A stretch of DNA of 64,000 bases from Pohlia nutans. Its lineage: Eukaryota; Streptophyta; Bryopsida; Bryales; Mniaceae. Within the stretch, counting starts at the first letter, position 1, and each line of letters opens with the position of its first letter. Below, in pieces: positions 41,241 to 53,351 of this stretch. Below the pieces are notes generated by a model. The model made no database searches and had not been told where the DNA came from. It was given only the letters and a program-made list of their open reading frames with translations. The translations under genes and the position numbers were made by a program. The DNA is taken from contig CM040093.1 in the NCBI GenBank assembly GCA_022496805.1, forward strand, positions 9,758,213 through 9,822,212, written 5' to 3'.

Positions 41241-41577
41241 TTTTTATTTGTAATTGTGTCTGTATAGCACCTTTTGTGTGACATGTCGAGAAAATGTGGA
41301 ATACTTTCAAAATTCAGACACTAGAATTAACCGGAAAGAGTTCAAAGTAGAAACTCTTGTTGAACTCACCTTAGACTCGTTTTGAATTCAAAGAGACTGC
41401 AAAACTAGTCTATGATGAGTTGGAGGATAATTTAAAGCAAGGTCTTACATCGCCATGGAGTATGGAACTTATGACCTCCCCAATGCTAGAAGAAAGTTCT
41501 CACATGCTCCCCCAAGCCTAGGAGAGCCAACCAAGAGACTATTCATGAACAATGCTTTTCTCAAAAATTATGATTAC

Positions 41578-41852
41578 CGTACCAAGAAGGCAGGGTCGGC
41601 ACTTTTGTGTCAAATAATTAATAAAAGTTTAAAAAGTGGAGGTCGGCACTTTCAAAAACAATTATTAAAGATTCGGCTATTAATAACTAACATTGAATTT
41701 TACTAGCGGCTAAACGTTTTCTTTTGTTTTTTGTCTACGATTTTTGTTGACTTCATTTTTGTTGATTTCGACAAAATACTTGATAAATTTATTTATTTTT
41801 TCGGCATTTTTTTGGAGAATTATTTTCTGCCGACCCTGCCTTCCTGGTACGG
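41578..41852. mobile_element. TA-flanked miniature element, 275 bp
   Basis: Terminal inverted repeats of at least 25 bp with one mismatch: CCGTACCAAGAAGGCAGGG at the left and its complement at the right, continuing TCGGCA. Flanked by TA (41576-41577, 41853-41854). No coding capacity. Confidence 0.8.
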
Positions 41853-42033
41853 TATAGGGAGCAAAGTCCATTTGACCTCCACTCATACTCCTCTTTGTTT
41901 CAGATAACTCAACTACTCCTTAGAAGTTCGTAAGCTCTCCGAAAAAAAAAAAAAAAAATTAGAAAATGTAAAAGTGTCATCTTAGTGGACATATAGAATC
42001 TATAACCAATGCTTGTGTGATATGGACCTTATA

Positions 42034-42367
42034 CTCCCATTGTTCATAAACAATTGTCCTAGTTTTTAGTTTGTTTTAACTTTATGATGCTTTTGCCAAA
42101 AAAAGTTGTCTTAGTACTCAAACAATGATTTATTTTTAATAGTAGTATGTAGTTTTTGTGTCACTCTCATTATCCACTCCATTTGAAGTGAATAGGAGTC
42201 ACATTTGAAGTGAAAATTGCACCAATGGCTCTTTGTTCGGTGAGCACTGGCTCATTGTCATTACAAATAGACACTTTATTCACGCCGAATATCTATCTAT
42301 TTTTGAAGTGTAGAACATGGAACAAATAAACCAAAAAATAAGAACAATTATTTCCGGACAGAGGGAG
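42034..42367. mobile_element. Stowaway-like miniature element
   Basis: Left CTCCCATTGTTCATAAACAA, right (minus strand) CTCCCTCTGTCCGGAAATAA; both continue TTGTYCT. The left is preceded by TA, the right is followed by CG, so the duplication is lost or the end is mis-set. CTCCCTCTGT ends are characteristic of Stowaway/mariner-type elements of plants. Confidence 0.6.
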
Positions 42368-44140
42368 CGATCGCTAATCCATCCGGGACGGAGCCAAACA
42401 TGACCACTGCATACGGCAGCAACGAAGGTATTTATACGTATAAGTACACAGGGTATAGTATTTTTCACATTTATACATAACCCCACATGCAGAAGGTGAA
42501 GTCATATATACGTATAGTAAGATATTACTTCAAGCTAATATAGGCATACTCATGACAACTTGGGGCTTAATTTAATTAGCTATGACTGTCATGGCTGAAT
42601 GCTGATACTCATGCTGATACTCAGCCAGCAACTGAATATGCCCAGTGCAGCCTCACTCCCCTGGGCCCTGGCCTTATTATTCCCCCTGAAACCTGGCAGG
42701 TCGGCCCCCAGTTTTGAGAGATTTGCTTCCTAAATAAAACCCAGCAAGTGAATTCAAAAATCTACTCAATGTTCATCATCATCCAGGTGTTATCAGAAAT
42801 TATCATTAACATTTTCATAAATATGTACTTAAGAATACTAAGCTCCTGTTGAGTGCAAAATACCCCTACCAAGGTAATCTTACCCATTAGAGTTTTCATA
42901 AAGTCTAGCAAAAAAATTCCACAAGACTCATAACATTCTTTAGTTGATATTACAACACACCCTTTTGCTTATGTCTCACCCTCCGTGGAAAAACCAAAAT
43001 GGCTAAAAATAGAATTTTGGGGTGGCTAAAAATAAATGTCACCAAAGTGTAGATCTCATCACACCCGTCAAAATAGTATATATGTTCAAAAATGACTATT
43101 TTTAGCATGTTTAGTTTTTCCATGGAGGGAGAGATGTAGAGAATCAACATTTGAACAAAGAATTGATGATGTGGAACATATAGAAAAGTCTATTAAAAAA
43201 CAGAAGTTTGTTGAGTTGTCAAGTCATCTTTAGGTAGAGATGACTTTGATTCTCCAAAAGATTACGATTCTTGCAACGATTCTGGCATGCCATGCTGATT
43301 CTTAAGGATGAATAGTGGGGCTGCTAAAGAATGATATAGAGGAATAACTGGCTTTTTAGCTTGAAAGGTGGCGAAAATGAGTTTGGGACCTTTTTTTTTT
43401 CAATCAATGATGGCGCATTGCATTGTTAAAGAAATTCAAACCTTGAACCTCTCCAATGCAAGAGAGTTCCCCCAAACCTAACATGAGTTCAGATAGAGGA
43501 ATCTCCACGTACCCCCACACGAACCTCATGCTCCCCCATTGGACGGAGCTTGGTCACTTGTTTAAGTGGGTGGCAGAAAATTCTATACCAAAATTGAAAA
43601 CTCCATGTGGCAAACAGACTACCCAGTGCTCACTTTATGGATAACTCTATTGACCCAACTTTGCTTTAATGAAGAGTACTCTTTGATTCTAGAATGAGAA
43701 TTTAGGGAGGCGGTACATGCCTTAACTTCCAAGTGACTAAGCAATAAAACATGTACTCTAATTTGACATTCTAACTCTAGAATCATTGTTAGACGTGCAT
43801 TTGAACGAAATTAGGTTAGTGGGTGGTATTGGGTCAAGCTACCTTAAACACACATGACTCTAAAAAAAATTATATAAAAAAGAAAATCACCATGTTTTTG
43901 GTAGAGGGCAAGAGTTGTCTTTGGTAAAGCAAGGGCTCGTGATAATTTGCATTGGAATAAAGTTTACTTTTGGGTTTTTAAGAAAAAAGAAAAAACGCTC
44001 ACGGCAAAAGTATCATCATTCCATCAGTGATAAAGTGAACCTAATGGCAAGAGTAAGGTTTGGACATCTAATTCGGACACGATACAGATACGTAATTTGT
44101 CAACAATTATGAAGAGATTCTAATGCAATTCAGCAAGATT
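42368..44140. other. Spacer, nothing recognised
   Basis: No gene or bounded element. 43390-43460 has a T-run followed by GATGGCGCATTGCATTG, possibly another retroelement tail. Confidence 0.35.
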
Positions 44141-44385
44141 AGGTCGTGGCGACCGTGTGGCCAGCACCCCGGCCCTCGCGGGCCGGAGTGGTCGCCCGAC
44201 ACCCGGTCCCTGGGTGCCTGGTCCCTTTTCCTTCTTTTGCTTTGTTTGTTTGGTCTTTGGTCCTAGTCGGCCTTTGGTCCATCTACCCAGGCCAATTTAG
44301 CTGGGATGGTCTTGTATTTTGCCTCCTTGCAATGGAATTCGTTTTATTTGTGTCAAAAAATAAAATAAAATAATACAACTGAGCA
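44141..44385 (+). mobile_element. Retroelement-like 3' tail (forward copy)
   Basis: GC-rich head (GGCCCTCGCGGGCCGG), pyrimidine-rich stretch, TTGCAATGGAATTCG, TTTGTGTCAAAAAATAAAAT and an A-rich end. Same plan as 5195-5400 on the minus strand. Probably a 5'-truncated LINE or a SINE; no enzyme domain. Confidence 0.55.
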
Positions 44386-44882
44386 TGCCGTATTTAGATA
44401 CATCATGACAAGTACAAGGCGATTCTAACATAATTGAGCATGTTGTATTTGGATAAGTCTATAAACAAAAGTTATAAAGGTCAAAAGATTTTTTTGTTAA
44501 TTGACCTAAAAAACATGAGTTTTGATGTTAATGTTACAGTGTATTGTACATTCCTAAACTCAAAATTATTATGGAGGCATCAAGGGTAGACCTCACCAAC
44601 CTATCCCTGAAGCATTGATAGACAAACTACCTTCAACATACTCTCTATTCACAATGGTCCTGTAGACCAACATTATGATAATTATTATTATTACATTCTC
44701 AAATTCAATTGAATTGGTGTTCATACAAGACTGTCTAAGTTAGATGTAGTTAGTTTACAATCAAAATTATATGTAATGATACTTTTGCTATGAGGTTAAT
44801 AATAATCATACAACTCTCGCTTGAAGACCATGGTGAATAAAGAACTAGTTGCGATAGGTTGACTATCCATCTTGTTATAATA
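44386..44882. other. Spacer with two diverged units of about 55 bp
   Basis: GAGCATGCCGTATTTAGATA (44382) and GAGCATGTTGTATTTGGATA (44437) form a diverged tandem pair; GATTCTAA..CAATT at 44109 may be a third. Otherwise nothing recognised. Confidence 0.45.
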
Positions 44883-44886
44883 TTAA

Positions 44887-45744
44887 CCCCTGAAGTTCTT
44901 TGAAGCTCAAAATGGGCTTTTTGCAATTTGAAGCATGCTCTAAAGACTTTTGGTTTATTTTCTTTATGTTTGATATTTTTAATGTAACTCCTAATCATCA
45001 TAATCTTCACGTCAAACTTTGTTTCGTATGCATAGGGTGTACATTGCCCACTAGAACATTGGGATTGACAAATTTTGAATTATGTTTTTGAGTTTAGTAT
45101 TTCCTTTCAACATGCATCACTTTGTATTTAATAGCATTTTCATGAATAAATATCAAATATTCATTTTTGGGTTTTTCTATGCATCCATAACTTCTTTTTT
45201 TAGAGTATGATTTTTGAAAACACATTGTAGGAGTAGGACATCTGCATTTTTTGAGAGAATAATCAAGAAAAAAGTGGATTTTCTCAACCAAAATTAAAAT
45301 GGATTGGTGCTTTGGAAAGGTGATGAAAATCAAGGCTAAATTTAGCAAATATGCTTGTTTTAGTAAATTGTACATTCCAAGGAAATTGGAAAGAGAATTA
45401 GTGGAGAGGGAGGAGAGGGAGTCAGGCAGCTTGAGATCTTCATGTATATCAGAGCTACCAACGTTGTTCAACAATGTTATTATTATTACTATTATTATTA
45501 CTATTATTATTATTTTAATACATTTTTAAATCCAAAATTGCAGAGCTCACTATAGAGCCAAAATCTCATTGTATTTTTTTTTTTTTTTTGGAGCGATACT
45601 GTTCACTACATTCAATGTTCATAGAAGATTTGATGAATTCTTATTGGTTGTTCACGTAATTCAAGGGGCTATTGTTGGAGCAGTTCTCTTAATTTTTTTT
45701 ATTCCTTTGGACTGCTTGTTTAGGACCCTCTTGACGTTTAAGGG
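44887..45744. mobile_element. TTAA element, family F (F2), 858 bp
   Basis: Flanked by TTAA at 44883-44886 and 45745-45748. Left end CCCCTGAAGTTC; right end CCTCTTGACGTTTAAGGG, matching the F1 right end. Palindrome AGCTC-AAAAT-GGGCT at bases 18-32. Includes an (ATT)n-type run at 45479-45513. Pairing of the two ends is inferred from shared inner sequence with F1. Confidence 0.7.
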
Positions 45745-45759
45745 TTAACGTTGTTTTAA

Positions 45760-46869
45760 CTTCCAAATGCTTGGGCCTATCATCGTAGTAAAAAAATTTG
45801 GATTGTATGCTATATTTCACTACAATTATTGAACAAAAAACATATTTCATATTTTTCCTACATTAGACCAAATGTCAGCTATAAGCTCTAATTTTTTCAA
45901 AATTATTAATGCAAATTTAAATTATTATGATTTTTGAAAGTAAGAAAAGTAAAGAAAATTCATGTCAATTTCAAAATATATTAAAAAATATATGATTTTT
46001 TTTCCAAATGTGTACATCACAATGAAAAACATCAAGTTGTTTACCGTGCTCAAAAAAAGATTCTAAATTTGGAAATATAAAGGAAAAACCTAAAACCATG
46101 GAATACCATTGAAGAGCTATGGTAATTGAACCTAATCTTGTAATTGCTATAAACCATTCAATTTTAGAATTTTTTCAAAATTTCAAAATGGAGTTGAAAC
46201 TAGACTTTGTGAGCTACATTTTGTTAGTTCAACTCGAATTCAAAAATATCATCTCAATGGTCGAAATTGTATTTCAGCTGCAAGAAAAGATGGAATTTTG
46301 AATACACTACACGGTATTGACGATTTTGGCTTTCAGAATGACCCATTCACATACACCAATGCTACCACATGCATGCATGCGTTAGGTAGCTTTGAGGGAA
46401 TATGTTGTCAACCGAGAACTATAAAATACGTAATTAGAAATTACTCTAACGCATGACAGAAAGGAATGCAACGTAAAAAGGAGCATGGCTCTACTTGCGG
46501 CATTGTAATGCATTAATGCATTAATGCTCAAACAATAGTTATAGCACAAAAAGACAAGGCTTTGAATATTTTTTTGTTTCTCGGTTTACCATCCTCCATT
46601 TTGGGAATGCATATGCAAGTGCAGTAGGAGCTTGGTGTGAATGGGCCATGGGCACTAAAATTCATAATCATCTTAATTTGAAATTTGTTATATACCATTT
46701 GATTGATTCATCAACAACGTACAACATCAGAAAAAAGATGGATGTAAAAAAATCAAATTGATGAAAATTATGGATGATGAAAGAACGAAATCAACCAGAT
46801 TTAGGTTGTTGAGGCGAAAGGATATCTGGAGTCAATTTTTGATTCCAAACGGCCAAAGATCCTTAGGGG
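45760..46869 (-). mobile_element. TTAA element, family L (L1), interrupted
   Basis: TTAA at 45756-45759 and 46870-46873. Inner sequence matches L2 (49211-49778) in reverse orientation, e.g. AACTAGACTTTGTGAGCTAC. Carries a 314-bp insert (46337-46650). The last 70 or so bases differ from L2 although they end in CCTTAGGGG. Confidence 0.75.
46337..46650. mobile_element. Miniature element with AATGRCCCATTCACA ends, 314 bp
   Basis: Ends AATGACCCATTCACATACACC and GGTGTGAATGGGCCATG form an inverted repeat. The same ends bound 58973-59281. Target duplication not clear here. End type resembles the PIF/Harbinger-like group (GGCCC..CACAC) in this window. Confidence 0.6.
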
Positions 46870-47120
46870 TTAACATCTTGGTGTTCGATTTTACATTTAA
46901 GATTATTCGTATATATTTTTTGAAACGATTGACATCTATTTTAATTGATAAAATACACAACTTGAACATGGCGAATCCCCCCTTTTTGCAGTTTTTTTTT
47001 CTTCAGGTTTTCTTGGCACTATCAAATTAGGAAATGGATTGCAAGAGTCAAGCCGGCTACTCTACAAGTGAGAGTTTGTTGATTCACTAACTGAATAAGG
47101 CACACCACACCGAAATAATA

Positions 47121-48747
47121 CAGTGACTGTCAAAACTGAGTACGAAATAGCTTAGTCTACCTTTAGCCATTCATATTTTATAATTTACTGCATTTAATGC
47201 CAAATCAGTTGACGGCACAAGTATACATTCAAGTAAATGATGTGGCTACCAAATTACAAGTCCAGCAATGCAAAATGATTTGAGAAAGATATAGATCAAA
47301 GTAAATTAGCTCTAAAACTCAGTTATGCTCACACTTGGATTACGCGGTGAATGCTACAAATTTGACATGCACAAGTGGTTTTCTGGGTCTATTTTTTTGG
47401 ATGGGCATGTTCTTGGCCTTCACATTTATAATTGTGTCCCTATTCAGTGCACATCATGTATGCAAATTGAGCAAAATGGTTTCATTAAGGTCTCTCTCTG
47501 TTGTTGATAGAAAGCAGATAGAAGAAGCTACTTTAGAAAAGTTGAGGAGGGGTGAAAGTACTAGAAATGTTGCTAGAGACTTACAAGTATCCCAAAGTTG
47601 GGTTGCACAATTTCGTAAGCAACATTTGAGTGAGTTGAGTGATGTGAATCGCAGTTTTGGTGGCAGGCCATAGGTGTACAGTGCAGCTGATCGCAGGGCT
47701 TGTGTGAGAGAAATCACTATAGGTGGCTTAGAAACTGCACACAAAGTTGGAAATTACTTGAGAGGAGCTTCATGTTGGTATGAGTGATAGTACTGTGAGG
47801 AGAATGTTACGAAAAGCAGGTTTGAAATGTGAAGTGAAGCAAAAGAAACCAAAGCTCACACTTCTTCAAATTAAAGGACAATTAGAATTTGCTAGACGTC
47901 ATTGCCATTGGACTGATGATGATTGGGATTGTGTAGTATTTTCTGATGAAACAAAAATCAACCGATTTTACTCTGATGGTCGCAGTTGGTGTTGGTTTCG
48001 TGATGGACAGAGTAGAAGTGCTGGAATGGTGCAACAAACTGTCAACTTTGGAGGTGGGGGAGTGATGATGTGGGGTTGCATGACTCCGAGTGGCCTTGGT
48101 ATGATGTGTAGGATTGAGGGAAGAATGGATCAGTACATGTATAGAGAAATTTTAGAGCGAGAACTGGTTCATACACTGCATACATACAATCTAGATCCTG
48201 CCAATTTGATTTTTCAACAGGATAATGACCCAAAGCATACATCCAAGAGTGTGCGCCGTTGGCTGAATTCGCAAGAATTCACTCTTTTGAAGTGGCCGGC
48301 GCAATCTCCAGACTTGAATCCGATCGAACATTTGTGGGCAACTTTAAAACGTCGACTCAACCAATATGAGAGACCTCCCAAAGGAATGTTAGAATTGTGG
48401 GAGCGTGTTGAGGATTGTTGGGCTTCAATTACTCCCAGTGAGTGTAAGAACTTGTATAAAAGCATGCTTAAGCGCATTGCAGCTGTTATAGTTGCTAAGG
48501 GTAGGTGGACAAATTTTTAACTTTGTTCCAGCTAATGTGAGCAAAACTGAGTTTTGGACTGAACTTCACTTTACTTTTTTTTAACATGCATACATGTGTG
48601 TAATAGACCTCAATCCCCATGGAAGTATGACTGATTGCAATGGTAATCCTGTGCAATTTATGGTTTCATTTTTGACGCATCCAATTTCCCTACATTGTTT
48701 GTTAAATTTCAGTAAGTTGTGTTCGTACTCAGTTTTGGCAGTCACTG
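47121..48747 (+). mobile_element. Tc1-like transposon, 1627 bp
   Basis: Terminal inverted repeats of 26 bp with one mismatch (CAGTGACTGTCAAAACTGAG.. at the left), flanked by TA (47119-47120, 48748-48749). Encodes a DDE transposase (47476-48520) with DD34E spacing typical of Tc1. It is full length at the DNA level, but the gene has a stop codon and a frameshift, so this copy is probably inactive though mobilisable. Confidence 0.93.
47476..48520 (+). pseudogene. Tc1-like transposase, DD34E, one nonsense and one frameshift
   Basis: The N-terminal part (from ATG 47476) has a helix-turn-helix, STRNVARDLQVSQSWVAQF. The frame stops at TAG 47671-47673 after NRSFGGRP, then continues in frame (VYSAADRRACVREI) until a one-base shift near 47760, and resumes at 47780 as SDSTVRRMLRKAGLK. 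The catalytic part is intact: VVFSDETKI (first Asp), IFQQDNDPKHTS (second Asp) and SPDLNPIEHLW (Glu), with 34 residues between the second Asp and the Glu. It also has the GGGGVMMWGCM region and ends KGRWTNF. Tc1 transposases cut and paste DNA at TA sites. The two lesions are few, so the copy looks young compared with the miniature elements. The start is inferred from the usual distance to the helix-turn-helix. Confidence 0.9.
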
Positions 48748-48910
48748 TATGATCCCCAAAAAACACCAAATCTATAGTGTCATTGACAATATACAAATCA
48801 ACTGTGGGTCCACGCCATTTTTTATTTTGAGTTCCAAATTTTAAATACACAAATAAATTTTCGTTGTCAACTGTACTGTAACTCTACACGATTCATTTTT
48901 ACATGATTTT

Positions 48911-49093
48911 TTATTTTTATTTTTTCTATTGAGGCACACGAGTTGCTTTTGGCAACTCATCGCCGGGATTTTTCCATCCGGTAGAGTGGTGATTTTACGG
49001 CCGGAATCGAACCGCCAACCCCTTGGGTACCCCGGCAACACCTTAAGGGTACCCCTCTTCATCATCTGATAGTTTAAGGTCATTCCAGACCGA
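48911..49093 (-). mobile_element. tRNA-derived SINE with 15-bp target duplication
   Basis: 183 bp between two copies of TTTTTACATGATTTT (48896-48910 and 49094-49108). On the minus strand it contains GGTTCGATTCC, a perfect RNA polymerase III B box (49003-49013), and ends in an A/T-rich tail (AAAAAATAAAAATAA) next to one duplication. GC-rich unlike its surroundings. The A box is not clear. The duplications are identical, so the insertion is recent. Confidence 0.85.
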
Positions 49094-49210
49094 TTTTTAC
49101 ATGATTTTCTTCATTAAGGATTAACATATAATCATTTGGAAGATTTAGGACCCTTGTGTAGGGTTCAGTAAAGGGTATCATATGTAAATGTTCTGAGATA
49201 ATTTTCTTAA

Positions 49211-49778
49211 CCCCTAAACGCCTGAACAACCAAATCTGGTTGATCATCGTTTTTCTTTTGCAGTTGAAATACAATTTTGGCCATCGAGATAATATTTTTT
49301 TGAATTCCAGCTTATTTAACCAAATGTAGCTTACAAAGTCTAGTTTCCATTGCATTTTAAAATTTTGAAAATTTCCTAAAATTGAATGATTTATAGCAAT
49401 TACAAGATCTTGGTGTATTCTCATGGCTTCTCCATGGTGTTCTACGGTTTTAGTTTTTTCCTTTGTATCTCCAAATTTAGAAATGTATTTTGAGCACAAT
49501 AAACAATCTAATTTTTTTCACTGTAATGTACACATTTGGTAAATTTTTCACATTTTTTACTATATTTTGTAATTCATAGGAATTTTCTTTACTTTTATTA
49601 CTTCAAAAAATCATAATAATTTGAATTTTATATTAATCATTTTGAAAAAATTACAGATTATAGTTGACATCTGGTCTTATGTAGGAAAGTTATGAAAATA
49701 TGTTTTTGATTCAATAATAGTGGTAAAATATAGATACAATCTAAAGCTTTTCACCAAGGTGATAGAGTAATTTAGGGG
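49211..49778 (+). mobile_element. TTAA element, family L (L2), 568 bp
   Basis: Flanked by TTAA at 49207-49210 and 49779-49782. Ends CCCCTAAACGCCTGAAC and AGTAATTTAGGGG. Palindrome CAACCA-AATC-TGGTTG centred at base 24.5; another, TCACC-TT-GGTGA, near the right end. Non-coding. Confidence 0.88.
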
Positions 49779-49863
49779 TTAAAGGATGAGATTTATCCAT
49801 CTAGTCCAGAAGTACTCAGTATAACAAGATGACATGTGGCACATGATGCAAGTTAATCCTTAA

Positions 49864-50723
49864 CCCCTAAAGGACCAGGTGGACGCAATGTGTTCAAGAA
49901 TAATTTCATTACTTAATTAACTTATTTAGATTTCATAATTTTGATTCAATGTTAACTAGAGCATTGTAAATGTTCGTTACTAGAATACAAAAATCCTTCA
50001 AGATTTGCAATTACGTTGATCAATCCACGGAGAAAAATCTAAAACGTCAACACATGTGAACTTGGGTCATGGTAGTTAGGGAGGTTGATGACCTAGAGTT
50101 TTCACACTAGAACGTCACATTTGTCAAAAAAAAAAAAAAAAAGTGTAAAGTATGTAAAACATTACTGCATCATTAACACTATATAGTAATTACGGAAAAA
50201 ATTAAATATATTTTAAATGTAATCTTTTTAAAATATTTGGAATCTTTTTAACATATTTCATATTATTTTGGAATATTCCATAAATAATTTTGAAATCTTT
50301 ACACATTTTATGCAATGTAACAATTAATAACGATCACAAACACCGGCTCAACCAGTCACCAACAAGTCACTTCACCCAAACATAAATCTTTGAGAATCAA
50401 TCATTGTTGTTGTGTGTGGTTTTAGAACACTAATTTTTGTGAGCACCTAAATACAATACATCTTTGTATGCTCCTGAAATTTCAAATGCTAATCACAGTT
50501 TTAGAATTTATGAGAATGTTTGCAGTGAATGACCTCTTGATTTTGTTCAAAATTTTTAGAAAACAACTCATGATCAAACCTTATACAATCTCACTACTAA
50601 GTCCTCTTTGAGCTTCAACGGTGAAGTTTTCTACATTAAAAACAATTAAAAGATACAACTGCCTTCTTGAGAGCATCATGAGAAAATGATAAAATTTTAG
50701 GAATGAGCATGGTCCTTTAGGGG
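49864..50723. mobile_element. TTAA element, family P (P3), 860 bp
   Basis: Flanked by TTAA at 49860-49863 and 50724-50727. Ends CCCCTAAAGGACCAGG and TGGTCCTTTAGGGG. Bases 18-32 (GGACGCAATGTGTTC) look like a decayed palindrome GGACACA-N-TGTGTCC. Interior AT-rich, no gene. Confidence 0.85.
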
Positions 50724-50727
50724 TTAA

Positions 50728-53100
50728 CTGCCTAACCATGCAAATTTACATGATGTACATAATCGCCGCCACTTTCCTCATAGATGAAAGGTTTTTGCAG
50801 CGTGGTTTTTTTTACGTGACTTTTCAGATAGTTACTTTCACATAAGTAAAGTCAAATTAGAAAAAATATCGAAATTGAATTTACTAGGTCCTTTCATTCC
50901 ATGCGAGCTTTCATTTTGACTAAAAATATTACAAATTTTTGAGCTATAAAATGCGCACTAAATCCATTATTTGAGGCTAAAATACAAATGAAAGTTGTAA
51001 ATGATGAATTTTCCATGACACTCATATGGTTGGATTAAGTAATAGTGTCGAAATATGTTTAAATTCGATTTTAAAAGAGATTATTGTTTAATTATATAAA
51101 AAATACAAAATACTCATTATCCTATGAATTTCGGAATGATTGACCAAAAGTTCGTAATGTACAACATTGATTCATCTTTTGCATAATGTGCAATATTTCA
51201 ACCTATAAAACTATCTTTTGATTGCTTACAAACAGATCTCAAGACACCTCTATCAATGAAACTATAATAAAACATATGTGAACATCTTCAGCCAAATTGA
51301 AGTATACTAATTTTAACCAATCATAATGAATTACAAGATGAGAGTATTAACCTTGTAATTTTAGTAAAATTTCAAAGTTTTTTCTTGTAAATTCGTTAGA
51401 AAAAAGTCTAGATGTTTTATTTCAAATTCAATTGCACGGGAGTCTTACATATGCTCTTAAGAGTTGAAGCTCAAAAATGTTAATGAAGCCTCATTTTATA
51501 CTACATTTAGGTATTTCCCAAAGCCTCTAGGCATTTAAAGATCAATGGAGTTCTTCTTGTATTGAATAAAAAACAGTTGTCCAAAATCCCAAATTTTCTT
51601 TCTTCAGTCAATTTTCATTTCACTAGTAGAAAGGGTGGTCTTTAGTCACGGAGGAATAGTGTTAGAGCATGGTGTCCAAGCTAGGCCAATATTGACACTC
51701 AATGCCAACACGGGTCTTGGGCACCACTATTGTAGTCAATGATCAGGATCGACAAAACATAATTGTAAAAAGAGAAGTCCAAATCTTCGTAAATTTATTT
51801 TTTCAAAAAAGCTCTATTTTGTAAGGAGAAATAAGAATCATGGATAATACTCACATAATTCGGCATCTCGTTTGACATTTGTTGAAAAGAATTTTTCCAA
51901 AAATAATAGTTATTTGACACAACATGCCAACTTGGATGGCCATCTACAATATTCCTAGGTGTCCAAAGACCATCTTTTCATCACTGACACAAATAAGCTA
52001 CAAGTTCTCAACCATTACAATTTCCAACCTTCAAGGCATTGTTACTATACATTGGTAGTAGCTCCAGCACCCCTGGAATTCCACATCAGCTTACCCACCA
52101 TTCACATCCTCTTTTCCATGGGTCACAATCAATAAGAAAGCAACACGTGGTACTTTCTAAATTGATTGAGTTAATTTGTGCCAGAACTGCTACACTCATT
52201 ATCTTATTTGGTATAAGAGCTACAATTAGTCCAAGCTTTTTTGTACAAAATCCTCGGATTAATTTTGGTATGTACTATCCAAATTAGTATGAAAATATAA
52301 TAATATAATATAATAATTTTATTTAGATTAAAATATTTATTTTCTAGATTATTTTATGCATATGTGGCATGGTAAATTCATAGTAATTTGGATTAATTTT
52401 TAGCATAGGCCACAATATACCTACATTACCACAATTACTACAAGTTATATCAATTACTCCTATTCAAACTTTCTTCTAATTCCGCAATGAGTATGAGTTT
52501 TTGTTATTACTGTAACTTCCTGGCAGTTTGGTCAGAAAATAAATAATTAAAAGGGTGCCTAAGTTTATGGGAAATTGTTGATTGAACTTGTCCAAAAATT
52601 AATTAATTAATTTTTAATATATATAAAGGCTAGCAATTTTAATATTATTATTTTATATGTTACGGCCAAATTTTAACATGTTTCTTTTTTGTGTTGCCTA
52701 ACTGTTTTTTGCACTTTAATTAGTTATTGGGCAGAAAGCTACCCAAATTGCTAGGAAGCTACAGTAGTACAAGTCGAACTATCTAAGATAATTGGTGTAC
52801 TAGGTTACAATAGTTCATAAAATTCCGTAGCATGCACTATCTTTGCCTTGGCTCTACAATAGATGGTATGGAATATTCCACAATCAACAATACTTCATCT
52901 GTAGCTAAGTAGACAGGTAGAGGTTCAAGGTGATGAACAGAGTGCATGAAGGAAAGGCAACGGGCTTGAACATAACATTCAGTAGCATGCATAGTCTCTG
53001 CCTTGGCCCTACAATAGATAGTATGGAATATTCCACACCCAACATTACTTCATCAGTGGCTAAGTAGACAAGTGGAGGTTCAAGGTGATGAGCAGAGTGC
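50728..53100. other. AT-rich spacer with element remnants
   Basis: A decayed TTAA-type right end (GCCTCTAGGCATTTAAAGATCAA-like) stands at 51518-51545. CACTAGTAGAAAGGGTGG at 51621 is a CACTA-type left end without a partner. 52850-52920 and 52980-53060 repeat AGTAGCATGCA..TGGAATATTCCACA..ACTTCATC..GGTTCAAGGTGATGA, a diverged tandem pair of about 180 bp. No gene. Confidence 0.5.
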
Positions 53101-53351
53101 ATGAAGACTACATTGAATGGCATATTTAGTGTCCAGAGATAATTGATGTTTTTTACCACAATTTGTTCAAAGCTGAAGAGAAAGTGTCCCTAGACATTAC
53201 ATAGGAGTTTGCCACTTGTCATTCCTACTTTCATTGAGAGTGCCATGTTCTTTTCCAAGTAATAAGAGTGACATGTTCTTTTCAAATTATTATAAAGTTG
53301 CCATATGTCATTGCAACACTACATTCAATTTTTTTCTTACGGGGACACTAT

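Noticed and set aside
41030..41281. 83-codon open frame rich in Tyr/Ile/Cys/Met
   Set aside because: It is a translation of the AT/TATG microsatellite.
44146..44373. 75-codon open frame in the GC-rich retroelement-like tail
   Set aside because: The minus-strand copies give similar accidental frames from pyrimidine-rich sequence; no enzyme motif.
45094..45474. 126-codon minus-strand open frame in element F2
   Set aside because: No similarity to a transposase or other protein is apparent, and it lies in a non-autonomous element.
49003..49013. Possible tRNA gene on the minus strand
   Set aside because: Only the B box is good; no A box or cloverleaf, and the segment has SINE features with target duplications.
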